Positions 50,401 through 60,512 of a DNA stretch of 64,000 bases are shown piece by piece. Every line of letters starts with the position of its first letter. The first letter of the stretch is position 1. Under the pieces are notes generated by a model. The model saw only the letters and a program-made list of their open reading frames with translations, was not told the DNA's origin and did no database searches. The DNA comes from Leishmania infantum JPCM5 (lineage: Eukaryota > Euglenozoa > Kinetoplastea > Trypanosomatida > Trypanosomatidae). Where the stretch lies: positions 618,001-682,000 of the forward strand of contig NC_009420.2 of assembly GCF_000002875.2 (NCBI RefSeq), written 5' to 3'. A program made the position numbers and the translations under genes.

Positions 50401-53400
50401 AGTGCGGGCATGGCTCTGAAGCTGGTCACGTTGACAGACGACAAGTCGTCGCAAACCGGTGAACTCGGAGCTGAGTACGAGGTCATCGCCCTCCCACAGT
50501 AGTTTGTACCGTCTCGGTCGTAGACCAGCTTGCGATGCACCAGAAACTGCTGCTCCTGCGATGAGAGCTTCACATACTTGAGGGTGTTGTGCAGACCGGC
50601 CGCGTCAGCACACCAGACGGTGCCACGTAGCGCAACAGTGAAGCGCGTCCACGCGTTGGCCCGCGCCGCGGCGGTGGCCCGCCGCGCGGCACAGGGCAAG
50701 AAGAGACTCGTGAAGGATGCAGTGGCGAAGCCGTCGGTGCGCGTGCTGCTATGCCCTTCAAGGCCCGCGGCGCCAGCGTCGCTGTCCGTCTCGCCAGCGG
50801 CGCCCGTCGTTTTTTGGGAGTTGAAGGCGGCCATGAGTGTTTGGATTTTGTCATGGACGAGCCTACGAGACATGCTGTTCTCCGCGAAGAGCTCCTGCAG
50901 CCGACGGAGCGACGCCCGCTGCTCTGACCAGAGCTTGGCGGCTAGAGCCTTGTCGGTCGATTGCTCCCGCTCGACAGCGAGGAGGCACCGCTCCGCAAAG
51001 GCGTTGTAGTCCACACGAGACGCCACCTCCGCGAAAGCCTCGACGGTGCGGCGTGGGTTGGCTCGGTGGTCGCAGAGCCACTGCAGTGTAGGCACGCCAG
51101 CTGTGAGCGTTTCGCCTGTGAGGTCAGCGAGGTAAGTCGAGTTGGACCGCGCACGGCTTGCGGTGCTGTTGCGGCCGCTGCTGCGGTCCCCACCAGAATC
51201 CTCGCGGTCACCACGTGTGAGCCAAGACGCCGCCGCCAGAAGAGAGGGCTGGCGAAAGACAGATGAGTGAGCGCCGCGTCTGCCTCTCGGAGAGGACGCA
51301 AACGCCGACAGCTGCTCGAAGGAGTACCGAAACATCACCACGAGCGATTTGAGGCGATCCACAAGGGCGGCGTTGGCGTTGAAGTGCGTTGAAGTGTTGC
51401 CGTACTCGGCAGCGTGGAGGCGCCGCAGGAGCAGGTTGTGCACACAGTAAATGAGCGTCATCGTAATCGCGATTGGGGAATGCTCGCGCGCGTCCTCGGC
51501 ATTCACAGCGCGCTTGAGCAACAGAAAGCCGCTGCCGCGCTGTCCCCGATCTACGCGGTGCACAAACGCGTCCGTGAGCTCCACCACGCTGCTCAGGGCC
51601 GTGCCGGAGCGCAGTGTCATTTGGCAAAGCACTTTGAAGAGCCTGCCAAACAGGCGAAGCATACCGCCTCTAAGTACCACTGGAGTGGCGCCCCCGCCAC
51701 CCGCGCCGAGCCCGACCCCACCTACCCCACCGGCCTTGGGGCTCGTGGGACTGCTGCTGACACCCGTGCCGGCGGACGCGCCAAGCACCACCGACCACAA
51801 GAGATCCCCTGGCCCGCCAGTCCCGGCGCTGCCCGACCCAACGACCGAGCCGGCACCACCAACAGAGAGGCTAGTGGTGTTGCCGTTGCTGCCGAGATGC
51901 AGCAAGGCACTGTGGCTGCACAACAGCTCCGCGCACTTGACGGCGAGCGGAAGGTGCAGCCATCGGTCGTCCGGGCTACGGAGAACAGCGCGCCTCACGT
52001 TGCCGTGGGGGTCGTCCACCTCCCCGGCATAGTACACGTCACTTTCCGCGACGCCGCCGGGCGGGTCATCTGCCGACCGCACCAGCGTCAGCTGCTCAAA
52101 CTCCGAGTACCCGACACGAACAGGTAGGTGCGTGCCGAATTCCTCCCCACCCGACGCAGCCCCGGCTGGCGTGAACGGCGACACGGCGGGCTTCACAGGG
52201 GCCATTATTGCCTCCTTGCGCCTCGGAGCCAAACCGGCGTAGAAGAGAACAACCTCAACCACGCGAAGGAAATGGCACAGGTTCACAACCGCGGTGGCGC
52301 TGCCAAGCCCTAAGAACGCGCAGCCATTCGACGGCCGTGGGGCGCCCGGACCTTCGCGGTCGCCCGTGCCGCCTCGCCGCTCCCCACGCCACGGCGCCAT
52401 CAGGCGGCTACGGTAGCGGTCAGCAACCCTACACAGTACCTGATGCAGGAGGCGATGCAGGCGTTGCTCCCGCAGGTACGCCACCACAAGCTCCAGCTCC
52501 GTCGCCCCGTACGTCTCGTGCAACAGCACCTGGTAGATGGTGTAGGAAAGAATCATGGAGGTGGTAGCAAAGGCGAGCCCAGACCCCTCTGTCTGCACTC
52601 GTTCCCTCGCGGCAGAGTCTGTAGGGATCGTCGGGGAGCTCACTGCACCTGGCACACTTGACTCCTGGCATGCGCGGGCTTCCTGAAGCGAGGAGGGCGC
52701 AGGCACGGGCGACGACGCGCACGAGGACGCGAAGAGGCCAACCACTGAGACATACCAACCGCGAACCGTAATCACGCGTCGCCACGCCTGGGCGTCGCTC
52801 TTGAGCAGCACCGCCATGTCCGTTAGCACGTATCCCTTGAGCTTCGTGTCGGTGCTGCGCTTCATCAGCATCAGCAGTGGCAGAAGCACCGCCGCAAACC
52901 GGATCGCGTGCGACTCATCCAGGGGCACGTACTGGGTAGGAAGGGCCAGCACGTCGAAGCGCTCCACTAAGCCGCAGCGCAGCGCCAGGTACACCGGCAG
53001 GTTCACTGGAAACCGCTGCAGCACATCCTTTAACCACGACAGCGACACCTCCTCGACGACGTGCACGACTGTGTCCTTGCTCGCCAACAGCACCGGGTTC
53101 ATCAGCTCCTGCGTGCGCTTCGAGCGGAAAACCATGAAGAGAAGCTGCAGGAGCGCCTCAAGCCGCACTGCCTCGGAGGACGCGGAGGTGAGGTATGGCA
53201 TCAGGTTTACAACGTAGTTCCTGCGCCCCAGTAGCTGGACCAGATACGGCGTGTTGCTCGTCACGAGAAGCTGACGCACGCGACGCAGGAGGCGCAACTG
53301 AACCGAAGCCTTGGGGCACATCAAGTGCAAATTCCCGACAAAGTACTGCAGAGCTTCCGCATCACCAAGGGTGACGGGAGCAACGGCGAGTGCCTCGAAG

Positions 53401-56400
53401 TAGGCCATCCACTGGTTCTCCAGGTCCTGCAGCGAGCACGAAGGCGGCGGTGGCGGTGGCGTTGAAGAAGGCAAGAAGGGGGAGGTCGTGGCGGACGAGG
53501 ACGCCCTTGAGACATCGCCAGCAACGGCCGAGAGGGGGCGTGAGGTGGACGAGGTGGGTGAGAGTAACGGGTGCGTCACGACATCCTGTGTTTGGGGCAG
53601 CACCAGGGTGTCTTCCTGCGCCAACTCTTCCTCACTCGCCTCCTCTGCCGTCACGCGCAGCAGCTCCGCCGCGACAAACATGGATGTGCCTAGGGTGCGC
53701 AGGCAGGGCAACGCGTCAGGGTGTGCACTCAGAAAAAAGCGCTGCACTTTCACCCAGGTCAACTGCACCGCGCGCGGGGCAGCCCGGATCACGTCGGCAG
53801 AGAGAAACAAGTTTGTCAAGGCGTCCTCGAAGAGTCGCGGGAACGGGGCGAGAGCCTCGAGTAGCTGCACGAAAGCGGCCGGCACCACCACCTGCAACGA
53901 GGGGCCTAGTAGCTGCAATACCTGGCCAAGGAAAACGAAAAAACGTGCCTCGGCCATTTCGGTGCGAATCGCCTCTGCAGAAGCCAGCGGCGGCACCAAG
54001 TCCAGCACTCGCAGCACGGAGGCATTGATCGTGTCGCTTGCTCTGCTAGCACTGACGGCGGCCGCGCCGAGCGACGAGAAGGGTGGTAGGCCTGGCTCTC
54101 TGTGGGCAAGGCTGCCAATCGGCGCCGCAGCAGCCAAGCTGCGAGAGGAAATGGGTAGATTTGGATTCACCAGCAAGACGCAGAGTGGCATCAGCACGCT
54201 TGGTAGCGCCCCCAGCGCCCCCATCGAGTCTATTAGACGCTGCGTACTGCATACGAGGGACCCTTCCAGAGTCAACAAGCGGCTTTCACGGCCCGTGCGG
54301 CCACGCAACACGGCAGATAGATTGTAGAGATGACCCCGGTCACTCAGCCGCGTGTCGACGCAGACGACGGCCCGGCCAGCCAGCCACTGCTCGGCGCCGT
54401 CCGCGTCGGCGGCGCTCTCCGACGCGGATGAGCCGGGACGACGCCCCGGTGCGAATGAGCCGGGGCGCAGCGGCGGAAGTGTGGCAGTTGACGACGACAA
54501 CATCCACGCCGCGGTGTCCGCCACACCCACTGTGGTCTGCAAAACCTCGCGTTCGCGCTCAGGCAGCACGTAGGGAAAGAAATACGCTGTGGACACCTGG
54601 CCGTAAAAAGCGTGCGCCACACTGAGCCTGTCCACCTCGTGGCCGAGGCAGCCCACGTAGAGGTACCCGCGCGACATGAGGGGGTAGGTCACCTGCGGAA
54701 TCACTGCCGCCTCGGCACCGTTCACAAACAGCGTGAGCTGGCCGCCGGCTGTTGCCGTCAAGAAAGCCGCCGCTCGATGAGACACGCACAGATGTGTCCA
54801 CTCTCGCGGCAGCAGCGACGCCGCCAGGTACACGCGAAGCTCCTGCTGCTGCAGATTACGATACTGCACAAAGAGGCGCCCCGTGCGTCGCTCCACCATG
54901 AAAGCCAGCAGCGTCGCGCGATCGGCGGTACGGAGGGAGAAGATGCAGGCACAGTCGTCGTATTGGCGCAGCGTCGTGTCTCCGCCGGCAGCCTGCCCTG
55001 CCGCATTCCGCGAGGTCACATCGCCCTCCCACCGCACGTTGAGGGATGCCGAATAGCCCTCAAGAGGGAAGTCCGGCAGCGCAGCACAGAACCCAGCAGG
55101 GCCGCGCCCGCGGTGGAGGCTCACGAAGTGTTGTGGGTCGCGGCGGGCCGCGTGCAAAAGTGTCATATTAAGAGGCGGCTGGACAGCCTCGCTCAACACC
55201 TGCAAAACCAGCGGCACGAGCGCTCTGCGGTCGCGCTGGTGCCTTGAGTGAATCACCAGCAGCAGCAGCTGCTTCAGCTGCCGCGCGTCGACGTGACAGT
55301 GGGTAAGCACAGCAAGAAGGCGAACGAGCACGACGTCGAGCCGTGGAAGCGCGGCCTCCGTTTCGGCAGAGGAGGAAAACCGCAGTGTTGCAAGCTTTGG
55401 CAGAAGTGCAACGACCGGTAGCAGCTGCGCCAGCACATCGTGCACGGCTGAGCTGGCGGCCAGGTAGAGACTGACGTAGCAGCTCTCTACCGTGCGGGTG
55501 AGGGAGACCAGCAACTTGCGCAGCGCCGCCTGCTGATCATCCGTCAACGACCCCAGACGAGTGAAGCAGCGCAGCACGGCAGCCAAAAGCATCGTATTCT
55601 GCAGAGACCACGCCCATGACGCATCATGGCTGCAGCCGCGGCGCCGCGGCGCCGCGTCCTGTGACCCGCTTTCACCGTCTTCATCGAAGAAGGCATCCAC
55701 GGCGTCCACCGATTCGTAAATGAGGTACGAGCACACCCGCACCATTCCACACGCGTCGCCTTCGCTCATCGAGCGGGAAAATGGGAGCGCCCCGCTGCCA
55801 CCTGTCGTGCCCCACGCGTTAACGATGCACCTCACCAGCGCCTCTTCGTCGACGGTGGCGCGGTACAGAACCTCACGCTGCGATGGGTTTGCCAGCGTCA
55901 TGCCGACGAGCGCGATGACAATCAACCGCACCATCTCGCGTCCGGCACGACAGGTGGCGACAGCGTCTGCTGATGCCTCCGTAGCCTCCGCTGGCGAGGT
56001 GTCTGGCGCGCTGGGCGCGTCGGATGCCGCGATAAGAAAGGGAACTGGAAAAGGAGGCGAAAGCGCCACCTCCGCTACATCGGCTGTGTTCAGCGGAGGC
56101 GGTCGCGATGATGTGCCAGGGTTATCCACCGCTTTCCACAACTGGGCGAGTTCATGCAGCAGAAATTCGTATATGTGCTGCCCATCGTCTTTGCTCGCCT
56201 CGAACAGGGCCCTCTGCAACGTGCGAAGCGGCAGTAACTCGCCGGAGTGCTCCCCGGCGTCAGAGAATCGCTGTCCGCTCAGTTTTCTAAACGCAGTCCC
56301 CAGTGCTCCTAGCACAGCACGCAGAACGGCCTGGCGCCCCCCTTTATCGGCGTTCGTCGTGGAAACGGCGCGCGTCCCAGATGTGATGGCGTCCGGCATC

Positions 56401-59400
56401 TCAACGCCACTGCCCCCCACTGCAGAGCCGTTCGCGCATTCGCATAGCGTTCGCCAGACACCCTCGCAGAGCTTCCGGCAGTGCCGCGGCACTGCGTGCA
56501 TATCGGCTGCAGCGCTGTCGCTGCCGACTTTCCCGGTGGACGACACCATCGACGATGACAGCTCTCTCATGTCCACATTGGTGTCCACGGCCATGCCCGA
56601 GCCGACAAGCGGTTGACACAAGAGGGTCTCCAGCAGCCGCTGCCCATCCGAGCGCAGCGAAGGATGCCACAGCAGCGGCAGCAGCAGCGACTCTACGCAG
56701 TTCGTTGAGATGTGAACAGAAGCTGTCGAGTTCTTGACGAGACTTCGTGCCGCCTGCATCGCCCAGGCACAAGAGACCGTGTTGGCGGGCTGGCCTGCAG
56801 CGCCCGCATCAGCCGCGACCGCGGCAGCGCGTAGAAGATACTCGGCGCCTCCAGCCCGAACAAGCGCCTCACACACCGCTGCCGCCGCGGCAGGTGTCGT
56901 CTTCGCGTCCGCCGCGCTTGGTGCGTCGATCTCGATGCCTGCGCGGAGCTCCTCTCTCACATGGATGGGAGCAAAGGCAGCCGCGCCAGGCGCCGCTGTT
57001 GCAGCACTTAAGAGTGCGAGAAGGCAGTTGCACCAGCGGCGACGCCGACAGCGCACAGCCGCGCAGCAGGGAGGTGAAACTGACACCGAGGATACCCGCA
57101 AGACCGTCATCAACGCCTCCGCCGTTTCCTGTGCCAGCTGCTGCTCATCAGCGGAGAGCGCCGCGTTGCTGCTACTACGGCTGCAAGCGCTACGGCATGA
57201 AACATTCGGATCCGCAGAAGCGCCGCCTCCCTCCTGCGCACCGGCGGGCTGTGCGATCTGTTCACCGTCGCTCGAGCCCGCGTCACACGGACGCAGCTGC
57301 AGGAAGTGCGAGAGAAGGTACAGGACAAGGTAGGAGCGTTGCCGAGTCGTGGTCGGCTTGTCTGCCGCCTCTTCATCGCAGCTGCGCCCCCGAGGAGAGT
57401 CGGCGGCGTTGACGGCGGCCGTCGACTCGGCCAAGGCGAAGGCAGATGCAAAGTGCTCGTCGTGGAGCAAAATGCGGAAGAGGCCGTGGCGCACCAAAAA
57501 CAGAACGAACGGATCATAGTCGCTGCTGCCGGTGCCTGTGATAGCGGCAAGACTGCTGTGGCCAGGAAGCGTGGTTGCAGCGCTTTGCTGCAGGTTGGCG
57601 GGCGTGATGGTCGACGGTGATAATGTTGGGGAGACGGGCGGATGCGTGGGCGGTGGCTGCGCTACCAGCCGCGGCGTGTCCGTCGCCGTGGAGGCAGGGT
57701 TGTCGATGGACAGGCGCAGTACGGCCGACGACACGGACGACTGAAGCAGCGGAAGCGCGAGATGGTGCTGCTGCGGCGGCACTGGCGCCTGAGGTGGCGT
57801 TAAAGGTGGTGGGGGCGGCGGTAGGGGCTGGCCGCGGCGTCGTTCTTGCTCGCCAAGGCACCACAGCGTGTGCTTGAGAAGAAGGTTGTAGATGCAGGAC
57901 GCCAAGGGAAACGTCAAGGAGCCCGTGGCGTTCATGTCACCGCTGGGTGGGAGCGCATCAGTGGCTTCTGAGTCGACGGAGTGCTGCTCTGGACACGGTG
58001 GGAGCGTGATGGAGAGCTCCATGGCGGCGGCGGCGGCGGCAGGAGCGGCGTCCTCGGTCGACGTGTCGTACGCGGTTAAGAACGTCTTTAAGAGGGTGAG
58101 CTCCAGTTGGTCGAGGGTGTCAAGCGCACGACTTTCGCGCGCCGACGCGGTGATGGCGCCATTGCTGCCTAGTAGCATGCCTCGCGGCGGTGGTGCAATA
58201 AATGCCAAGGGAGTCGAGCGTACAACACGACATGCAGCTAGCAAGCCAAGGTAGGCATGCAGAAACTCATCCACATAAGGATCGCTCGAGAGCAGCGTCA
58301 AGGAAAACTGCAACGGGCACCCGAGCGCGTGGTTAAGGAGGACTGAGATGTCCTCCGCAGCCGTCCCCTGCGCCGCGACGGTCTCGACACCACGCACCCA
58401 GTCCGCCCACGCATCTGAGTCTCGCCGGCCGGCGGCGTCCAAGACCCTCGCCGCCATCGCTCCCTGCCGTGAGGGCTCCATGAAACGAGAGCCCACCACC
58501 TGTAGCACCGTCACAAGTGCGTCGAAGAAGAAGGAGTGGTCCATGATGTCCAAAACGATCATCGCATTCTGCTGCAAAAGCGTCGTCAGCAGCACGAGGC
58601 CGCACGAAAGCTGCCCAAGTAGACGCAGCTGCCGCGTCAGACGCCCCGATTGCTCTGAAGGAACCGAAGCTCTGCTGCTGCAGCGGCTACGCGCAGGTGA
58701 CGGTGGCTGCGACGTGGAGGCAAGCGAGCTCCTTCTTGGGAAGCTGAAGTCCGCGGCCGCGTCGAGATGCGGCTGCGCGCCGCAGCTTCGAAGGCTCGCG
58801 GACTGCGATGCCTCTGTCTTCTCCGCCACAGCGCGTAGAGCCGGCGGGTTCCGGTCACCAGCGATGAAGCGAACGAGGAGGAGGCTAAGGGCGCTCTGCA
58901 GCGGGCCAGCCGCTTTTGTCACCTGCACCAAGTGCGGTGAGGCACCAGCAGCAAACATGTAGCGCAGCAGGCGCGAAGTCAGTACTAAGATGAGGCCGAG
59001 ATCGGAGTCCTCCTCAACTGCCAGCCCCTCGACCATCACCGTATGCGCTTCACTGTTCGCCTGCGCATGTTCGACGACACCCTTTGACGCGAACAGAAGA
59101 AGAGCAGTCAAGGAGCCTGCGACGTTGCTGGAAGATGCGAGGAGAGGCGAGGAACCCTCGCTTGGGGACTTGTCTCCCCCACTGCCACCGCTCGCGTCGC
59201 TCGCCGACAGCGACAGCATTGCGAGCGGAACACAAGAGGGCGCGGGGCCGGTCTGACGGAGGAGGGCCGCATTGCTTAGGCCGGTGCATCGGTGCATCTC
59301 CTCCGCCTCCGCCTCTGCAGTGCCCGCGGTTGCTCCCTTGGCGGTTGCCACCGTCGCAGCATATGCGTTAAACCGAGCTGTGGAAGAGGTGAGGAAAAGC

Positions 59401-60512
59401 TCCTCGATGGCCAGGGAAGGAGTCGAGATGTCGTGTACCACGTGTAACCAGTAAAGGAAAAGAGAGAGGAGGCGACAGGCTTGTATCTCCACCACCTCCA
59501 CAGACACAGGGTGCGGCGTGCTCGTGCCGTCTCGCCTGTCACCGCCTCCGATCGCATCCTCGCTTTCTCGCGGTATCGACTCCGCCGCCGACGCGGATGC
59601 CGCAGGAACCCTGCCTAGCAGAAGCGAGAACTCCTCCGTCCCACATGAGCGTGTGAGGCGGCGGAGAAACTGCAGTGTCGTAGCAACACAAGCGGTGACT
59701 TCGCCACCGAGAAGGTCAAGGTGGCTGCGCATCGCTGCCGTCTGCAACTCTGTCGCGCAGGTTATGGCGACGAGAACGTGGCTGAGCTGTTGCAGGGCCT
59801 TTACGAGTCGATCCGAGGCGGTGGTGGCACTCTCGCTGCGAGCAGCGGCCTCTGAGGAGAGGGTCACGGACAGCGATGCCAGGCACGCTTGCCAATGACG
59901 GAGCTGCACCAGCACCAGCAGAAATGGCAGCAGGGCTTCCTTGGCCTCTTCCAGGGTGACAAACGGCCTCTGGCAAGGGAAAGGAGGAGGAAGAGTGAAG
60001 GTTGTGCTTGCCTGCTCGCCACGCGCGGCTTCAGGCGCTGCAGGCGCCAACTGCGGTGCCAGCTCCAGCACTCGCCGTGTCATTATGGCTGTTCGACGGG
60101 AGAGCAAAGGCGCGAGCGCCTCGTACATGGTTAGCTCCAGTTTCGTGTGCGCCAGCCCAGTTTCCGTTGGTGACGGCCGCTCTCCTCCTGTCGCGAGAGA
60201 AACGGAGGTGCCCGTGGCTCGTGTGTCTAAAGACGAAGATGTCTGGCAAACAGCAAAGGCGGTGGCGGGTGCAGTGGACATGCTCTCTACCGCCGGCATC
60301 TGGTCCGCCAGCACACGGCCAAGTGGCGTGCGGGTCATGAAATCAGAGTAGGCGCGTCGGCGGTCGCGCAGCACCCGCTGAGCTTGCTCTTCCTCTCTGA
60401 GACGTGCATTGCGTCCCGCTTTGGAGTCCGTAATAGCTGGATCGCTGCGAGCGACGAGCCCGTCCGCCTTGCCGCTTTTTCCTTTGAGCGCATTCACCAA
60501 GTAGTGATACAT
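47409..60512 (-). CDS. Giant BEACH and WD40 domain protein (neurobeachin/LYST type)
   Basis: This is a 4367-residue protein. Most of the first 3400 residues are helical armadillo-like sequence broken by Ala/Ser/Gly-rich linkers, with a concanavalin-like (LamG-type) domain at about 1818-1985 (ASLNVRWEGDV...WTHLCVSH...LFVNGAE). A PH-BEACH domain lies at about 3480-3577. The BEACH domain is at about 3645-3911, with NFDYLLVLNLLAGRTLND, YPVFPWIL and THYSSPAITLYFLVRLPPF. C-terminal WD40 repeats occupy about 4070-4367. The order ConA-like, PH, BEACH, WD40 defines the family, which acts in vesicle fission/fusion, lysosome size and receptor trafficking. The open frame extends upstream to a GTG at 60566; the first ATG is at 60512 (Met-Tyr-His-Tyr) and is used here. 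No frameshift is seen over 13 kb. Confidence 0.95.
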   Translation of the reverse strand: MYHYLVNALKGKSGKADGLVARSDPAITDSKAGRNARLREEEQAQRVLRDRRRAYSDFMTRTPLGRVLADQMPAVESMSTAPATAFAVCQTSSSLDTRATGTSVSLATGGERPSPTETGLAHTKLELTMYEALAPLLSRRTAIMTRRVLELAPQLAPAAPEAARGEQASTTFTLPPPFPCQRPFVTLEEAKEALLPFLLVLVQLRHWQACLASLSVTLSSEAAARSESATTASDRLVKALQQLSHVLVAITCATELQTAAMRSHLDLLGGEVTACVATTLQFLRRLTRSCGTEEFSLLLGRVPAASASAAESIPRESEDAIGGGDRRDGTSTPHPVSVEVVEIQACRLLSLFLYWLHVVHDISTPSLAIEELFLTSSTARFNAYAATVATAKGATAGTAEAEAEEMHRCTGLSNAALLRQTGPAPSCVPLAMLSLSASDASGGSGGDKSPSEGSSPLLASSSNVAGSLTALLLFASKGVVEHAQANSEAHTVMVEGLAVEEDSDLGLILVLTSRLLRYMFAAGASPHLVQVTKAAGPLQSALSLLLVRFIAGDRNPPALRAVAEKTEASQSASLRSCGAQPHLDAAADFSFPRRSSLASTSQPPSPARSRCSSRASVPSEQSGRLTRQLRLLGQLSCGLVLLTTLLQQNAMIVLDIMDHSFFFDALVTVLQVVGSRFMEPSRQGAMAARVLDAAGRRDSDAWADWVRGVETVAAQGTAAEDISVLLNHALGCPLQFSLTLLSSDPYVDEFLHAYLGLLAACRVVRSTPLAFIAPPPRGMLLGSNGAITASARESRALDTLDQLELTLLKTFLTAYDTSTEDAAPAAAAAAMELSITLPPCPEQHSVDSEATDALPPSGDMNATGSLTFPLASCIYNLLLKHTLWCLGEQERRRGQPLPPPPPPLTPPQAPVPPQQHHLALPLLQSSVSSAVLRLSIDNPASTATDTPRLVAQPPPTHPPVSPTLSPSTITPANLQQSAATTLPGHSSLAAITGTGSSDYDPFVLFLVRHGLFRILLHDEHFASAFALAESTAAVNAADSPRGRSCDEEAADKPTTTRQRSYLVLYLLSHFLQLRPCDAGSSDGEQIAQPAGAQEGGGASADPNVSCRSACSRSSSNAALSADEQQLAQETAEALMTVLRVSSVSVSPPCCAAVRCRRRRWCNCLLALLSAATAAPGAAAFAPIHVREELRAGIEIDAPSAADAKTTPAAAAAVCEALVRAGGAEYLLRAAAVAADAGAAGQPANTVSCAWAMQAARSLVKNSTASVHISTNCVESLLLPLLWHPSLRSDGQRLLETLLCQPLVGSGMAVDTNVDMRELSSSMVSSTGKVGSDSAAADMHAVPRHCRKLCEGVWRTLCECANGSAVGGSGVEMPDAITSGTRAVSTTNADKGGRQAVLRAVLGALGTAFRKLSGQRFSDAGEHSGELLPLRTLQRALFEASKDDGQHIYEFLLHELAQLWKAVDNPGTSSRPPPLNTADVAEVALSPPFPVPFLIAASDAPSAPDTSPAEATEASADAVATCRAGREMVRLIVIALVGMTLANPSQREVLYRATVDEEALVRCIVNAWGTTGGSGALPFSRSMSEGDACGMVRVCSYLIYESVDAVDAFFDEDGESGSQDAAPRRRGCSHDASWAWSLQNTMLLAAVLRCFTRLGSLTDDQQAALRKLLVSLTRTVESCYVSLYLAASSAVHDVLAQLLPVVALLPKLATLRFSSSAETEAALPRLDVVLVRLLAVLTHCHVDARQLKQLLLLVIHSRHQRDRRALVPLVLQVLSEAVQPPLNMTLLHAARRDPQHFVSLHRGRGPAGFCAALPDFPLEGYSASLNVRWEGDVTSRNAAGQAAGGDTTLRQYDDCACIFSLRTADRATLLAFMVERRTGRLFVQYRNLQQQELRVYLAASLLPREWTHLCVSHRAAAFLTATAGGQLTLFVNGAEAAVIPQVTYPLMSRGYLYVGCLGHEVDRLSVAHAFYGQVSTAYFFPYVLPEREREVLQTTVGVADTAAWMLSSSTATLPPLRPGSFAPGRRPGSSASESAADADGAEQWLAGRAVVCVDTRLSDRGHLYNLSAVLRGRTGRESRLLTLEGSLVCSTQRLIDSMGALGALPSVLMPLCVLLVNPNLPISSRSLAAAAPIGSLAHREPGLPPFSSLGAAAVSASRASDTINASVLRVLDLVPPLASAEAIRTEMAEARFFVFLGQVLQLLGPSLQVVVPAAFVQLLEALAPFPRLFEDALTNLFLSADVIRAAPRAVQLTWVKVQRFFLSAHPDALPCLRTLGTSMFVAAELLRVTAEEASEEELAQEDTLVLPQTQDVVTHPLLSPTSSTSRPLSAVAGDVSRASSSATTSPFLPSSTPPPPPPSCSLQDLENQWMAYFEALAVAPVTLGDAEALQYFVGNLHLMCPKASVQLRLLRRVRQLLVTSNTPYLVQLLGRRNYVVNLMPYLTSASSEAVRLEALLQLLFMVFRSKRTQELMNPVLLASKDTVVHVVEEVSLSWLKDVLQRFPVNLPVYLALRCGLVERFDVLALPTQYVPLDESHAIRFAAVLLPLLMLMKRSTDTKLKGYVLTDMAVLLKSDAQAWRRVITVRGWYVSVVGLFASSCASSPVPAPSSLQEARACQESSVPGAVSSPTIPTDSAARERVQTEGSGLAFATTSMILSYTIYQVLLHETYGATELELVVAYLREQRLHRLLHQVLCRVADRYRSRLMAPWRGERRGGTGDREGPGAPRPSNGCAFLGLGSATAVVNLCHFLRVVEVVLFYAGLAPRRKEAIMAPVKPAVSPFTPAGAASGGEEFGTHLPVRVGYSEFEQLTLVRSADDPPGGVAESDVYYAGEVDDPHGNVRRAVLRSPDDRWLHLPLAVKCAELLCSHSALLHLGSNGNTTSLSVGGAGSVVGSGSAGTGGPGDLLWSVVLGASAGTGVSSSPTSPKAGGVGGVGLGAGGGGATPVVLRGGMLRLFGRLFKVLCQMTLRSGTALSSVVELTDAFVHRVDRGQRGSGFLLLKRAVNAEDAREHSPIAITMTLIYCVHNLLLRRLHAAEYGNTSTHFNANAALVDRLKSLVVMFRYSFEQLSAFASSPRGRRGAHSSVFRQPSLLAAASWLTRGDREDSGGDRSSGRNSTASRARSNSTYLADLTGETLTAGVPTLQWLCDHRANPRRTVEAFAEVASRVDYNAFAERCLLAVEREQSTDKALAAKLWSEQRASLRRLQELFAENSMSRRLVHDKIQTLMAAFNSQKTTGAAGETDSDAGAAGLEGHSSTRTDGFATASFTSLFLPCAARRATAAARANAWTRFTVALRGTVWCADAAGLHNTLKYVKLSSQEQQFLVHRKLVYDRDGTNYCGRAMTSYSAPSSPVCDDLSSVNVTSFRAMPALLEDEGESGGGLAFGGSMSANTSRASYLRLRGGEGVLLQAIDDDDAGLEEDMMNFSLDGRGDVSTAAAASFSECPLLREEAAPVSKGIGPAPTSKVDDFSAVPSLLSVPCEVPYMMHCWSGSFTVRGSEVIVLIDDDNKAYNQVVAEEARAYVLRPRPFSFHLSHITQIAPARRFRMRRTALEIWTRDRRSCFVNFADTATMNAALQAVRCGERSSYMLTAPSFLRDAAGAATAALPTLLHEGTGGVRWHSAYVLQENPRREPLRLRATALWRNRLLSNFDYLLVLNLLAGRTLNDMTQYPVFPWILSDYTSETLDLTNPETFRDLSMPMGACGNRDRRELVRQRYMEMRSLGDVPSHYFTHYSSPAITLYFLVRLPPFTTLAILLQGGHFDHADRMFHSMQATFRAVMTSTQDVRELIPELYYLPELCINENHVDFGRRQDRTSMDDLQLPPWAHNDPFTFVYRMREALESAHVSAHLHKWIDLIFGYKQRGKDAIDALNVFNWHSYEELDRNREAGSIDQQLLVDSLDNIGQTPVQLFRRPHQPRLPLEWADPLQLPIRVKVMTLRWGCARVARTTVLSTDRVLVVAGSGAAASLRMHLTPIRQPSVLQIAAATPPAASTAAASQLRRASARDGVAASAPSQTEMTATHASSHVNAPAAAVPGHPATPVAVTPVMNHHAPPAMDSGSFDVSEEYERRLAPIPAGVIPNNSAYADGSCTEASTALLCYDSEVFLVLGGLFDNSVVIRALSGAGGDARLRAHRGRVVFVAGSEDSRYLVTGAEDTTFAVWSCQLQPARQRLEVTMLFTIYGHEGMPSAVDVSSTLDVVATASLNGTLMLHSLSTGGLDRVIRHPYGAPIHRVLLQTTCYVPNIVFLSHQDEKVYQYSLNGAALRTFSPPGRVATWATTASQCLLLACQPLASVRGGSSASAPGGGPQDGDQTSCILYLHSFFLEVLKTVPVRAEDVVSSVSAHPTNPQVVVAGTESGQLLLLRSVLV